The notes under the pieces are model-generated. The model searched no databases. It worked only from the letters and a program-made list of their open reading frames with translations, and was not told the origin of the DNA. From positions 1,369,001 through 1,433,000 of the forward strand of contig NZ_FNSF01000001.1 of NCBI RefSeq assembly GCF_900105455.1: 64,000 bases of DNA. Direction: 5' to 3'. The stretch's first letter is position 1. Each line of letters begins with the position of its first letter. This document shows positions 44,336 to 53,126 of the stretch, piece by piece. Source of the stretch: Tenacibaculum sp. MAR_2009_124. GTDB lineage: Bacteria; Bacteroidota; Bacteroidia; Flavobacteriales; Flavobacteriaceae. Made by a program: the position numbers and the translations under genes.

Positions 44336-46876
44336 ATGAAATCAATTATACCCTTCATTTTATTTCTTACATCGTTTGTATGTTTTTCTCAAATACCGAC
44401 GTATTACAATAATGTAAATATCAATCTCACTGGAAGCTCTCTAAAAAATGAGCTAGCCACCAAAATTATTAGTACACATCATACCAACCTTTCTTATACA
44501 CCTGGCGTATGGAACACATTAAAACAAACCGATCTAGACCCAATAAATAATAGTAAGGTTTTACTTATTTATGGATACAGCGATACTGATGGTAATTATC
44601 GTACGGATAGAACCAGAAGTAAAAATGCTAATGGAGGTAGTGCAGGAACTCAATGGAACAGAGAACATGTTTATCCAAAGTCACTAGGAAATCCAAATTT
44701 AGGAACTTCAGGACCAGGATCTGATGTGCATCATTTAAGGCCTTGTGATATTTCTTATAATTCTTCTCGTGGAAGTAAGAAGTTTGCTCAAGGATCAGGG
44801 ACTTCTGGAGTTGTTTCAGCAGGGTGGTATCCTGGTGACGAATGGAAAGGTGACGTAGCCAGAATGATGTTATATATGTACTTACGTTACGGAAGTCAAT
44901 GTTTACCCAAAAACGTTGCCGTTGGGAGTTCTCCTTCATCTGATAGTAATATGGTAACATTACTATTACAATGGAACGCCGATGATCCTGTATCGAACTT
45001 TGAAAAACAACGAAACCCAATAATTGAGAACCTACAAGGAAATAGAAATCCTTTTATTGACAACCCAGCTTTCGCTACGAAAATATGGGGAGGTCCACAA
45101 GCAGAAGATGTATTCGGAAACGGAAGTAGCGACACCCAAGCGCCAACTGCCCCTGCAAACTTAACGGTTTCTAATATTACACAAACATCTTTATCACTGG
45201 CTTGGAGAGCTTCTTCAGATAATGTTGCAGTTACGGGATATGATATTTATCAAAACAGTACCAAAATCACATCAACTACTTCTACGAGTTATACTATTTC
45301 AGCGCTATCTTCTTCAACAACTTATTCCTTTTACATAAAAGCTAAAGATGCAGCAGGAAATATTTCTCCAGCAAGTTCAACCATTTCGGCAACAACATCT
45401 GGATCTTCTTCTGGGGTCGCATCAGAACTCCTAATTTCCGAATATATTGAAGGCTCTTCTTACAACAAAGCTATTGAATTAGCAAATTTTACAGGAAATA
45501 CACTCAACCTTTCTAGTTATTCTTTAAAAAAAGCATCTAATGGTGGTGGATGGTCAAATACTCTAGCATTAAATGGTTCATTACTAAATGGAAAAACCTA
45601 CGTTATTGCCCATTCGAGTGCATCAACTTCAATAAAAAACAACGCTCAAAAAACCAATTCTAATGTTCTTTCCTTTAATGGTAATGACGCCGTTGGATTA
45701 TTTAAAAACAATGTTCTAATTGACTTAGTTGGTGATCCTAATAGCTCTGCTAACTTTGGTAAGGATAAAACATTACAAAGAAAAACGAATACGACTTCTC
45801 CCAATTCAAATTATATAGTTTCGGAGTGGAATTCACTTCCTAAAAACACCTTTTCCAATCTAGGTAATCATTCTATCGATGGAGGAAGTTCTGATGTACA
45901 AGCACCTTCTACTCCATCAAATCTTACAAGTAGTAATATCACTCAAAACTCAGTTACAATTAGTTGGTCTAGCGCTTCTGATAACATTGGAGTGGTAGGT
46001 TATGATGTTTATAGGAATGGGGCCAAAATAACTACTATAAGTGGTACGACTTTCACTGTTTCCGGACTTTCCCCGTCTACAACTTATAGTTTTTACGTTA
46101 AAGCGAAAGATGCCGCAAATAATATTTCAGGAAATAGTAATACAGAATCGATAAAAACACTTTCAAATGCAATTACCTATTGTAATTCAAAAGGAAATAA
46201 TTCTAGTTACGAATACATCGATTATGTTTCCTTCGGAGGTGTTTCCAATAGTTCTGGTGATGATAATGGATATAAAGATTATACCTCTTCCGTAGGCTAC
46301 CTTAGTTATGGAAACAATTCAATAATATTAAGTGCCGGTTTTTCCGGTTCTTCGTATTTGGAATTTTGGAAGGTATGGATTGATTTTAATAGAAATGGAA
46401 CATTCGAAGCTTCAGAAGAAGTTGTAAGCGATTCTTCTACAAGTTCTAGTAATTTAAATTATACAATCAATATTGCCAGTTCCGTTCCACAAGGGCAAAC
46501 GAGAATGCGTGTTTCAATGAAATGGGATAGTGCTCAGACTTCTTGTGAAAGCTTTTCTTATGGAGAAGTTGAAGATTATTCCGTTATGATCGGTAGCTCA
46601 AACTCTAGAAATAGAACCATTAAAAACAAAAATTATTCTGAGAACTCTTTACTTCAGGATGTCGTTTATCCAAACCCTGTTATGAATACTTTTTCTATTA
46701 AAACGGAAGGTGATTTAAATTCAACATTTAAACTAATCAATCAAAATGGACAAGTTATTAAATCTGGGAATACAGGTAATAAAAACATTGATATTTCAAA
46801 TTTAAACAGCGGCGTTTATCTTATTCAAATTAAAAATGGATCACAAACTATTCTTAAAAAAGTAGTAAAGAAATAA
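44336..46876 (+). CDS. secreted T9SS endonuclease I with FnIII, lamin-tail and GEVED domains
   Basis: This is an 846-residue secreted nuclease. After a signal peptide (1-18) comes an endonuclease I domain (about 20-255) with the His-containing motif NREHVYPKSLG and GPGSDVHHLRPCD. Two fibronectin type III domains follow (about 270-355 and 520-605, both opening APxxPxNLTxSNIT). A lamin-tail domain (about 360-505) lies between them, then a GEVED-type domain (about 630-755) and a C-terminal T9SS type A sorting domain (VYPNPVMNTFSI, ending ILKKVVKK). It likely degrades extracellular DNA for nutrients or biofilm turnover. It is monocistronic. Confidence 0.9.
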   Translation: MKSIIPFILFLTSFVCFSQIPTYYNNVNINLTGSSLKNELATKIISTHHTNLSYTPGVWNTLKQTDLDPINNSKVLLIYGYSDTDGNYRTDRTRSKNANGGSAGTQWNREHVYPKSLGNPNLGTSGPGSDVHHLRPCDISYNSSRGSKKFAQGSGTSGVVSAGWYPGDEWKGDVARMMLYMYLRYGSQCLPKNVAVGSSPSSDSNMVTLLLQWNADDPVSNFEKQRNPIIENLQGNRNPFIDNPAFATKIWGGPQAEDVFGNGSSDTQAPTAPANLTVSNITQTSLSLAWRASSDNVAVTGYDIYQNSTKITSTTSTSYTISALSSSTTYSFYIKAKDAAGNISPASSTISATTSGSSSGVASELLISEYIEGSSYNKAIELANFTGNTLNLSSYSLKKASNGGGWSNTLALNGSLLNGKTYVIAHSSASTSIKNNAQKTNSNVLSFNGNDAVGLFKNNVLIDLVGDPNSSANFGKDKTLQRKTNTTSPNSNYIVSEWNSLPKNTFSNLGNHSIDGGSSDVQAPSTPSNLTSSNITQNSVTISWSSASDNIGVVGYDVYRNGAKITTISGTTFTVSGLSPSTTYSFYVKAKDAANNISGNSNTESIKTLSNAITYCNSKGNNSSYEYIDYVSFGGVSNSSGDDNGYKDYTSSVGYLSYGNNSIILSAGFSGSSYLEFWKVWIDFNRNGTFEASEEVVSDSSTSSSNLNYTINIASSVPQGQTRMRVSMKWDSAQTSCESFSYGEVEDYSVMIGSSNSRNRTIKNKNYSENSLLQDVVYPNPVMNTFSIKTEGDLNSTFKLINQNGQVIKSGNTGNKNIDISNLNSGVYLIQIKNGSQTILKKVVKK

Positions 46877-46900
46877 TATCAGTTACGCTATAATATACGA

Positions 46901-46927
46901 AAGGGATGATTGAAATGGTCATCCCTT
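46901..46927. terminator. bidirectional terminator
   Basis: AAGGGATGA/TCATCCCTT with a 9-nt loop lies between the convergent nuclease and EamA genes and overlaps the last bases of the latter. A T-run follows on the plus strand. Confidence 0.75.
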
Positions 46928-47800
46928 TTTTGTTACGATTCTTATACCTAATACGACAATTATCACTCCAATAATCTGATTTACATTAATCTCTTCTTCT
47001 AGAAAAATAACCGCTAGAATAATTGTTGAAAATGGGCCTATACTTCCGAGAATTGAAAAATTAGAAGCACCAATAAGTTCAATAGCATAAGAAACTAAAA
47101 AAGAAGGTATTAATGTTGCTATTATAGCCATTGCAAATCCTAAGTAATATACCTCTGTAGGATAAATAGTAAATGAACTCCCATCCGAAATTAAGTAGTG
47201 AATACATACACAAATAGTTGAAACAACCATAGCGAAAGAAGTAAACATTACAACTCCAAACTTCGGTATTAGCCAACCACTTCCCACAATATAAGATGCA
47301 TAGGTAAGGGCACTCAAAAAAACTAAAGCACCTCCCAAAATAGCATCGTATTCAACTACTTGATTTCTATTTCCAAAGGCTATAATTACCCCAAAATAAG
47401 TTAACGCTATAGCGCCTATTTGTCTTTTTGTTATTTCCTTTTTTAAAAACAGTTTATTTATTAACAGTACTAGTGTAGGATACACAAAAAGTATAATTCT
47501 TTCAAGACTTGCATTGATATATTGTAGCCCTAAAAAATCAAAGTAGCTAGCCAAATAATAGCCTATAAAACCAAAAAAGAGTAACCATAAATAATCCTTG
47601 GTTTTTACATTAAGTTTTTTCTTTTCTATCTTTATTAAATAAAAAAGTATTCCCAAATAAAAAGGTAGTGAAAATAACATTCTGAACAATAGTAAATGCA
47701 TGGAAGTAACATTGTATTGATATGCTAACTTTACCATAACTGCCTTTGTAGAAAATAGTATTACTCCTATAATTCCTAAGAATATCCCCGATAATTTCAT
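46919..47800 (-). CDS. EamA/DMT-family transporter
   Basis: This 293-residue inner-membrane permease has ten predicted helices in two EamA repeats (about 8-140 and 150-290). The second repeat contains SNFSILGSIGPFSTIILAVIFLEE, the usual EamA end motif. Members export metabolites such as amino acids; the substrate is unknown. It is monocistronic, convergent with the nuclease gene. Confidence 0.88.
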   Translation of the reverse strand: MKLSGIFLGIIGVILFSTKAVMVKLAYQYNVTSMHLLLFRMLFSLPFYLGILFYLIKIEKKKLNVKTKDYLWLLFFGFIGYYLASYFDFLGLQYINASLERIILFVYPTLVLLINKLFLKKEITKRQIGAIALTYFGVIIAFGNRNQVVEYDAILGGALVFLSALTYASYIVGSGWLIPKFGVVMFTSFAMVVSTICVCIHYLISDGSSFTIYPTEVYYLGFAMAIIATLIPSFLVSYAIELIGASNFSILGSIGPFSTIILAVIFLEEEINVNQIIGVIIVVLGIRIVTKKG

Positions 47801-47927
47801 TTTTTTATTTCGAAGATAATTTTTAGTCTTTACCCCAACTATGAAGATTTATTAAAAAATACGATATCTAAGGACTCGTTTTTTATTTTTATATTATTAA
47901 TTAACCCGCATATTAACATTTTCACTT

Positions 47928-47935
47928 TATTTTTG
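47928..47935 (+). promoter_or_regulatory. -7 promoter element of the (p)ppGpp gene
   Basis: TATTTTTG fits TAnnTTTG, 62 bp before the start codon at 47998. Confidence 0.35.
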
Positions 47936-47997
47936 CTCAATAAAATTCTTTATACTATTTTAACTTTTAAAACCCCGAAATATTAAAGTACACGTGT

Positions 47998-50214
47998 ATG
48001 AGTTATAATGCAACGATAGAAGAAGAAAATAAAGAAATTGCTAGCAGATACAAAGACCTATTGAAGGGGACATATCAAATGCTTACTGAAGATGACAAAA
48101 AACTGATTCGTAAAGCTTTTGAAATATCAGTTGAAGCACATTCTAAGCAACGAAGAAAAACTGGTGAACCCTATATTTATCACCCCATTGCTGTAGCTAA
48201 AATTGTTGCCTATGAAATTGGATTGGGAGCTACTTCTATTGCCGCTGCCCTTTTACATGATGTTGTGGAAGATACGCATTATACTGTTGAAGATATAGAA
48301 AGACTTTTTGGTGAAAATATTGCACGAATAGTAAGTGGTTTAACCAAAATATCTAATCTTAAAAAAGAACAAGATTATTCCATTCAAGCAGAGAATTTCA
48401 GAAAAATGCTCTTGACCTTGCATGATGATGTTCGAGTTATATTAATAAAAATTGCAGATAGGTTGCATAACATGCAAACCATGGATGCAATGCCTCCTCA
48501 CAAACAAGTTAAAATTGCATCTGAAACATTATATATTTATGCTCCATTGGCACATCGTCTTGGATTATACAACATAAAAACAGAATTAGAAGATTTAGGT
48601 TTAAAATACACCGAACCTGATGTATATAATGACATTCTAAATAAAATTAAAGATAGTAAAGAAGAGCAACAACGTTATATTGACAGCTTTACCGATATGT
48701 TGAAAACTGCTTTAAATAAGGAGAATTTTTCATACGAGGTTAAAGGGCGTTTTAAATCCATTTTTTCCATAAGGAGAAAGATGCGTAAACAAAATGTTTC
48801 GTTCGATGAAGTGTATGACAAATTTGCTATTCGAATTATATATCAACCTACATCCAAGGATGAAAAATTCGATGCCTGGAAAATTTATTCAATTGTTACT
48901 GATTTTTTCAAACCGAACCCTGCGAGATTGCGAGATTGGATTTCACAACCTAAATCTACCGGTTATGAAGCTCTTCACATTACTGTAATCGGCCCAGAAT
49001 CAAAATGGGTTGAAGTGCAAATTCGTTCTCAGAGAATGGATGAAATTGCTGAAAAAGGGTATGCTGCCCATTTTAAATATAAGCAAGGTAAAATTAGTGA
49101 AAATGGTTTAGAAGGTTGGCTAAACAGATTAAAAGAAACACTCGAAAATCAAAGTTTGAATGCTGTTGATTTCGTTGAGGACTTTAAGTTAAATCTTTAC
49201 GCAAAAGAAATATATGTTTTCACTCCACGAGGTGATTTAAAATCTTTACCAAAAGGAGCATCTGCTTTAGATTTTGCTTTTTCAGTACATACAGATGTTG
49301 GATTAAAATGTAGAGGAGCTAAAGTAAATGGAAAACTGGTTCCTTTAAGTTATCAACTAAAAAGTGGAGATCAAGTAGAAGTACTGACAGCCCCAAATAA
49401 CAAACCTAATATTAGATGGTTAGACTTTGTATTAACCGCCAGAGCAAGAACTAAAATTAAATCGGCGTTAAAAGCAGAAGAAAAGAAAATAGCTGAGGAA
49501 GGTAAGGCTATTCTGATGAGAAAATTACGTCATCTAAAAATTGGTACCAACGAAAAAACAATACATGAAATTGCCAGTTATTTCGGTTTAAAAACAAGTT
49601 TTGACCTTTTTTATCGTGTTGGTAATGGAGCCATTGATAATACAAAATTAAAAGAATTTGTTGCACAGCGTAGCGGTGCAATTATGAGCTTTATTAAAAG
49701 TACTTTTAGACGTACCCCTTCTAAATCCGTTTCAGATAAGGAAGAAGTAACAAGTAATTATGACTCCCTTGTTTTTGGTAAAGATGAACAAACCCTCGAT
49801 TATACACTCGCGAAATGCTGTAGCCCAATTGCCGGAGATAAAGTATTTGGCTTTGTAACCATTAATGAAGGAATTAAAGTGCATAAAAATGATTGTCCGA
49901 ATGCTATTTCTTTACAATCGAACTATGCCTATAGGATTATGCCTGCCAAATGGATTGATTCTACTCAACAAGAATATAAAATAACCCTACAATTTTCTGG
50001 AATTGATAAAAGAGGAATAGCCAACAATATTACACGAATTATTTCGAATAGTACTGATGTATATATTTACGGAATTAATATTGCTGGAGATGATGGTGTG
50101 TTTGAAGGAAGCCTTACTTTAGGAGTTAAAAATAGATCACAAGTAAATAAGTTAATAGACAAAATAAAGAACATTGATGGAGTTCAGAATGTAGAACGTG
50201 TTAATACTTTGTAA
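47998..50214 (+). CDS. rsh: RelA/SpoT-family (p)ppGpp synthetase/hydrolase
   Basis: This is a bifunctional stringent-response enzyme making and degrading (p)ppGpp. The 738 residues carry an HD hydrolase domain (about 45-200) with intact metal motif LLHDVVEDT and IADRLHNMQT, and a synthetase domain (about 235-365) with YDKFAIRIIY and QPKSTGYEALHITV. TGS (about 395-460, EIYVFTPRGDLKSLPKG), a zinc-finger-like CCSP segment and a C-terminal ACT domain (about 660-738) follow. Both catalytic halves look intact. It is followed by a Fur-family gene and purA in the same direction, a common flavobacterial order. Confidence 0.94.
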   Translation: MSYNATIEEENKEIASRYKDLLKGTYQMLTEDDKKLIRKAFEISVEAHSKQRRKTGEPYIYHPIAVAKIVAYEIGLGATSIAAALLHDVVEDTHYTVEDIERLFGENIARIVSGLTKISNLKKEQDYSIQAENFRKMLLTLHDDVRVILIKIADRLHNMQTMDAMPPHKQVKIASETLYIYAPLAHRLGLYNIKTELEDLGLKYTEPDVYNDILNKIKDSKEEQQRYIDSFTDMLKTALNKENFSYEVKGRFKSIFSIRRKMRKQNVSFDEVYDKFAIRIIYQPTSKDEKFDAWKIYSIVTDFFKPNPARLRDWISQPKSTGYEALHITVIGPESKWVEVQIRSQRMDEIAEKGYAAHFKYKQGKISENGLEGWLNRLKETLENQSLNAVDFVEDFKLNLYAKEIYVFTPRGDLKSLPKGASALDFAFSVHTDVGLKCRGAKVNGKLVPLSYQLKSGDQVEVLTAPNNKPNIRWLDFVLTARARTKIKSALKAEEKKIAEEGKAILMRKLRHLKIGTNEKTIHEIASYFGLKTSFDLFYRVGNGAIDNTKLKEFVAQRSGAIMSFIKSTFRRTPSKSVSDKEEVTSNYDSLVFGKDEQTLDYTLAKCCSPIAGDKVFGFVTINEGIKVHKNDCPNAISLQSNYAYRIMPAKWIDSTQQEYKITLQFSGIDKRGIANNITRIISNSTDVYIYGINIAGDDGVFEGSLTLGVKNRSQVNKLIDKIKNIDGVQNVERVNTL

Positions 50215-50256
50215 ATATCATTTTAACTTCATGCCTATTATATAAATAAATAACTG

Positions 50257-50264
50257 TAAATTTG
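50257..50264 (+). promoter_or_regulatory. -7 promoter element of the Fur-family gene
   Basis: TAAATTTG fits TAnnTTTG, 24 bp before the start at 50288, so the regulator can be transcribed independently of the upstream gene. Confidence 0.4.
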
Positions 50265-50287
50265 CCTTTTCGTAAAATTCCAAAAGA

Positions 50288-50740
50288 ATGAGTAACTCAG
50301 AAGAAAATCAAGAAATTGTAAAAAAAGTATTCACTTCATTTTTAGAAGAGAATAAACATCGTAAGACACCTGAACGCTACGCTATTTTACAAGAGATATA
50401 TGATGCTGATGAGCATTTTGATATTGAATCATTATATATCAAAATGAAAAACAAAAATTATCGAGTAAGTAGAGCCACTTTGTACAATACGATCGATTTA
50501 TTATTAGACTGTGGATTGGTAAGAAAACACCAATTTGAAGGTCAATCTATGGCTCGATATGAGAAGAGCTATTTTGATAAAAATCATGACCATGTTATTT
50601 TAACGGATTCTGGCGAAGTAAAAGAGTTTTGCGATCCTAGAATTCAGGTAATTAAAAAAACAATTGAAGAGGTTTTTGATATCGATATTCACAATCATTC
50701 TTTATACTTCTACGGAACAAAGAAAAAGCAACAAAATTAA
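50288..50740 (+). CDS. Fur-family metal-dependent transcriptional regulator
   Basis: This 150-residue repressor has a winged-helix N-terminal domain (about 8-85, [19 protein letters not shown]) and a C-terminal dimerisation/metal domain ([16 protein letters not shown]). The His-rich ligand positions are present ([11 protein letters not shown]). The structural CxxC zinc pair of E. coli Fur is absent: the position after DHVI reads LTDSGEV. It could be Fur proper or a Zur/PerR relative. With an imelysin/TonB iron locus in the same window, a Fur role is plausible. It lies 37 bp before purA. Confidence 0.85.
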   Translation: MSNSEENQEIVKKVFTSFLEENKHRKTPERYAILQEIYDADEHFDIESLYIKMKNKNYRVSRATLYNTIDLLLDCGLVRKHQFEGQSMARYEKSYFDKNHDHVILTDSGEVKEFCDPRIQVIKKTIEEVFDIDIHNHSLYFYGTKKKQQN

Positions 50741-50776
50741 CAACAACATATAACTTATTTAACAATACACAACTAA

Positions 50777-52048
50777 ATGGCAGTAGATTTATTACTTGGT
50801 CTGCAATGGGGAGACGAAGGAAAAGGTAAAATTGTAGATGTACTTACAACAAACTACGATATTATTGCACGCTTTCAGGGAGGTCCAAATGCGGGTCATA
50901 CCTTAATTTTTGATGGTTACAAACATGTATTGCACACTATTCCTTCTGGAATTTTTCATAAAACTGCATTAAATGTAGTGGGAAATGGTGTTGTAATTGA
51001 CCCTGTAATATTTAAAAAAGAGCTTGAAAATTTAGATCAACATAGTATTGATTATACTTCGAAATTATTAATTTCAAGAAAAGCTCACTTAATTCTTCCT
51101 ACACATCGTTTACTTGATGCCGCTTCTGAAACCTCTAAAGGTAAAGCCAAAATTGGTTCTACTTTAAAAGGTATAGGTCCAACATATATGGATAAGACCG
51201 GTAGAAATGGTATGAGAGTTGGAGATTTAGAACTTAATGATTGGAAAGAGCGTTATGATGCTTTAACTGAAAAGCATTTAAAAATGTTAGACTTTTTCGA
51301 TGTTGATATTCAGTTCGATTTAAAAGAATTAGAAAAAGAATTTATAGAGGGTATAAAAAAACTAAAAACTTTAAAGTTTATTGATTCCGAAGAGTTTTTA
51401 AATTCAGCAATAAAAGAAGGTAAAACAATTTTAGCTGAAGGAGCTCAAGGTTCTTTATTAGACATTGATTTTGGAACATATCCATTTGTTACTTCATCAA
51501 ATACAACTGCTGCTGGTGCTTGTACAGGATTAGGTATTGCTCCTAATAGAATTGGTGATGTTTTCGGTATTTTTAAAGCATATACAACACGTGTAGGTTC
51601 AGGACCTTTCCCAACAGAATTATTCGATCAAGATGGGGATAATATGGCTAAAATAGGGCACGAATTTGGTGCTACTACTGGTCGCCCTCGTAGATGTGGA
51701 TGGTTAGATCTAGTAGCTTTAAAATACGCCGTTCAGGTAAATGGAGTAACACAATTAATGATGATGAAAGGTGATGTTCTTTCTGGCTTTGATACTTTAA
51801 AAGTATGTACTTCTTACAAATACAAAGGCGAGGAAATTACGCATTTACCTTATAATATTGAACCAGAAAACGTAACACCTGTTTTCACTGAGTTTAAGGG
51901 ATGGGAATCCGATTTAACAAAAATGACTGATAGTGACGAACTACCTAAAAATCTGTTAGATTATATTTCATTCATTGAAAAAGAAACCGAAGTTCCAATC
52001 AAAATTGTATCGGTTGGACCTGATAGAAAACAAACAATTAATAGATAA
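50777..52048 (+). CDS. purA: adenylosuccinate synthetase
   Basis: This enzyme converts IMP and aspartate to adenylosuccinate with GTP, the first committed step to AMP. The 423 residues start with the GTP-binding loop QWGDEGKGKIVD and continue with GGPNAGHTL, the IMP-binding GIGPTYMDKTGRNGMRVGD, GAQGSLLDIDFGTYPFVTSS and the Asp-loop GATTGRPRRCGW. The length is typical. It closes the relA/spoT-fur-like-purA run and is followed by a terminator. Confidence 0.97.
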   Translation: MAVDLLLGLQWGDEGKGKIVDVLTTNYDIIARFQGGPNAGHTLIFDGYKHVLHTIPSGIFHKTALNVVGNGVVIDPVIFKKELENLDQHSIDYTSKLLISRKAHLILPTHRLLDAASETSKGKAKIGSTLKGIGPTYMDKTGRNGMRVGDLELNDWKERYDALTEKHLKMLDFFDVDIQFDLKELEKEFIEGIKKLKTLKFIDSEEFLNSAIKEGKTILAEGAQGSLLDIDFGTYPFVTSSNTTAAGACTGLGIAPNRIGDVFGIFKAYTTRVGSGPFPTELFDQDGDNMAKIGHEFGATTGRPRRCGWLDLVALKYAVQVNGVTQLMMMKGDVLSGFDTLKVCTSYKYKGEEITHLPYNIEPENVTPVFTEFKGWESDLTKMTDSDELPKNLLDYISFIEKETEVPIKIVSVGPDRKQTINR

Positions 52049-52054
52049 TATTAC

Positions 52055-52081
52055 AAGGAGTTCTTTTTTTTAGAGCTCCTT
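52055..52081 (+). terminator. terminator after purA
   Basis: The stem AAGGAGTTC/GAGCTCCTT has one T/G wobble and an A/T loop, and is followed by a T-run. Confidence 0.75.
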
Positions 52082-52111
52082 TTTTTAGTGCCCCTACCGA
52101 ACTAACTAACC

Positions 52112-52639
52112 ATGATACAAGAATATTTAGATAATATTAGGACACAATTTAAATCGTACAAAAAAGTTGCTGATAAAACTATTGGCCAACTTGAAAAAGA
52201 AGATTTTCACTGGCAGTATAATGATGAGAGTAATAGCATCGCTTCAATTATTATTCACATGTCCCAAAATATGCTATCGAGATGGACAAACTTTTTTAAT
52301 TCCGATGGTGAAAAATCTTGGCGAGATAGAGATAATGAATTTGAAAAACAACATTTTAGCAAACAAGAGCTCATCAATGAATGGGAAAAAGGATGGCAAT
52401 GTTTATTTGAAGCCTTAGATAGTTTGAATGAAAGTAATTTCAATACTCCTATTAAAATTCGAAATAAAGAAGTAAAACTTATTGAAACAATTACGAGACA
52501 AATTGCCCACTACCCCTATCATATCGGGCAAATAGCCTATATAGGTAAAATGATTTTAAATGATAAATGGCAAACAGCTTCTATTCCAAAGGGTAAATCT
52601 AAAGAGTTTATTCAACAACAATTCAAAGAAAACATCTAG
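52112..52639 (+). CDS. DinB-like (DUF1572) family protein
   Basis: The 175-residue cytoplasmic protein has a four-helix-bundle DinB/DUF1572 fold. Markers are the metal-site His in SIIIHMSQNMLSRW and the HYPYHIGQIAYIGKM motif near the C terminus, plus the acidic GEKSWRDRDNEFE between them. DinB proteins bind divalent metals; some are thiol transferases, but the function of this branch is unknown. It is monocistronic with its own terminator at about 52650-52685. Confidence 0.85.
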   Translation: MIQEYLDNIRTQFKSYKKVADKTIGQLEKEDFHWQYNDESNSIASIIIHMSQNMLSRWTNFFNSDGEKSWRDRDNEFEKQHFSKQELINEWEKGWQCLFEALDSLNESNFNTPIKIRNKEVKLIETITRQIAHYPYHIGQIAYIGKMILNDKWQTASIPKGKSKEFIQQQFKENI

Positions 52640-52645
52640 TTAAAA

Positions 52646-52685
52646 CAATTAAAAACCCCAAAGAGTGTATACTCTTTGAGGTTTA
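52646..52685 (+). terminator. terminator after the DUF1572 gene
   Basis: The stem CCAAAGAGT/ACTCTTTGAGG around GTAT lies about 15 bp after the stop. The tail is only weakly T-rich. Confidence 0.6.
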
Positions 52686-53126
52686 TGAGATTTAATCATT
52701 AACCTTTAAATCTCTCATATGCTTCTTTTAACATCTCTCTAAAATTTACTTAATTTTAAAGATTTAGTTTTAGATTACTAATTACCTCCTCTAGCCAAAA
52801 AAAATTACTTCTCCCCACAATCTATCTCAATTCTGATTTATAAACCCCATTTAAGTAGTAAATTTTCTTTATCTAAATAAAGATTCCAGTAATACAATAC
52901 ATTTTCCTCGGACTCTAAATTATTTGTACTTGCCTCCGTCTTTTTCTGTTTTCTAAAGCAAAATTGAGATTAATCTTTTAATCATAATATGATATAAATC
53001 ATAATCCCTATTTATTCATCTATTCTTTTCTACCGTTTAACCACAATAACTAAACATTAAACAAATAAAAAAATAATAAGGGATCATATCTTATAAATTT
53101 AGCATAAACGTCTAAAAATCAGTATC
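52686..53126. other. non-coding AT-rich spacer before the T9SS protein gene
   Basis: About 440 bp hold no supported gene and no strong hairpin. They probably contain the promoter of the 53127 gene. Confidence 0.4.

Noticed and set aside
44628-45135. Antisense ORFs inside the endonuclease I domain
   Set aside because: They overlap the conserved nuclease motifs on the plus strand and lack start signals or recognisable content.
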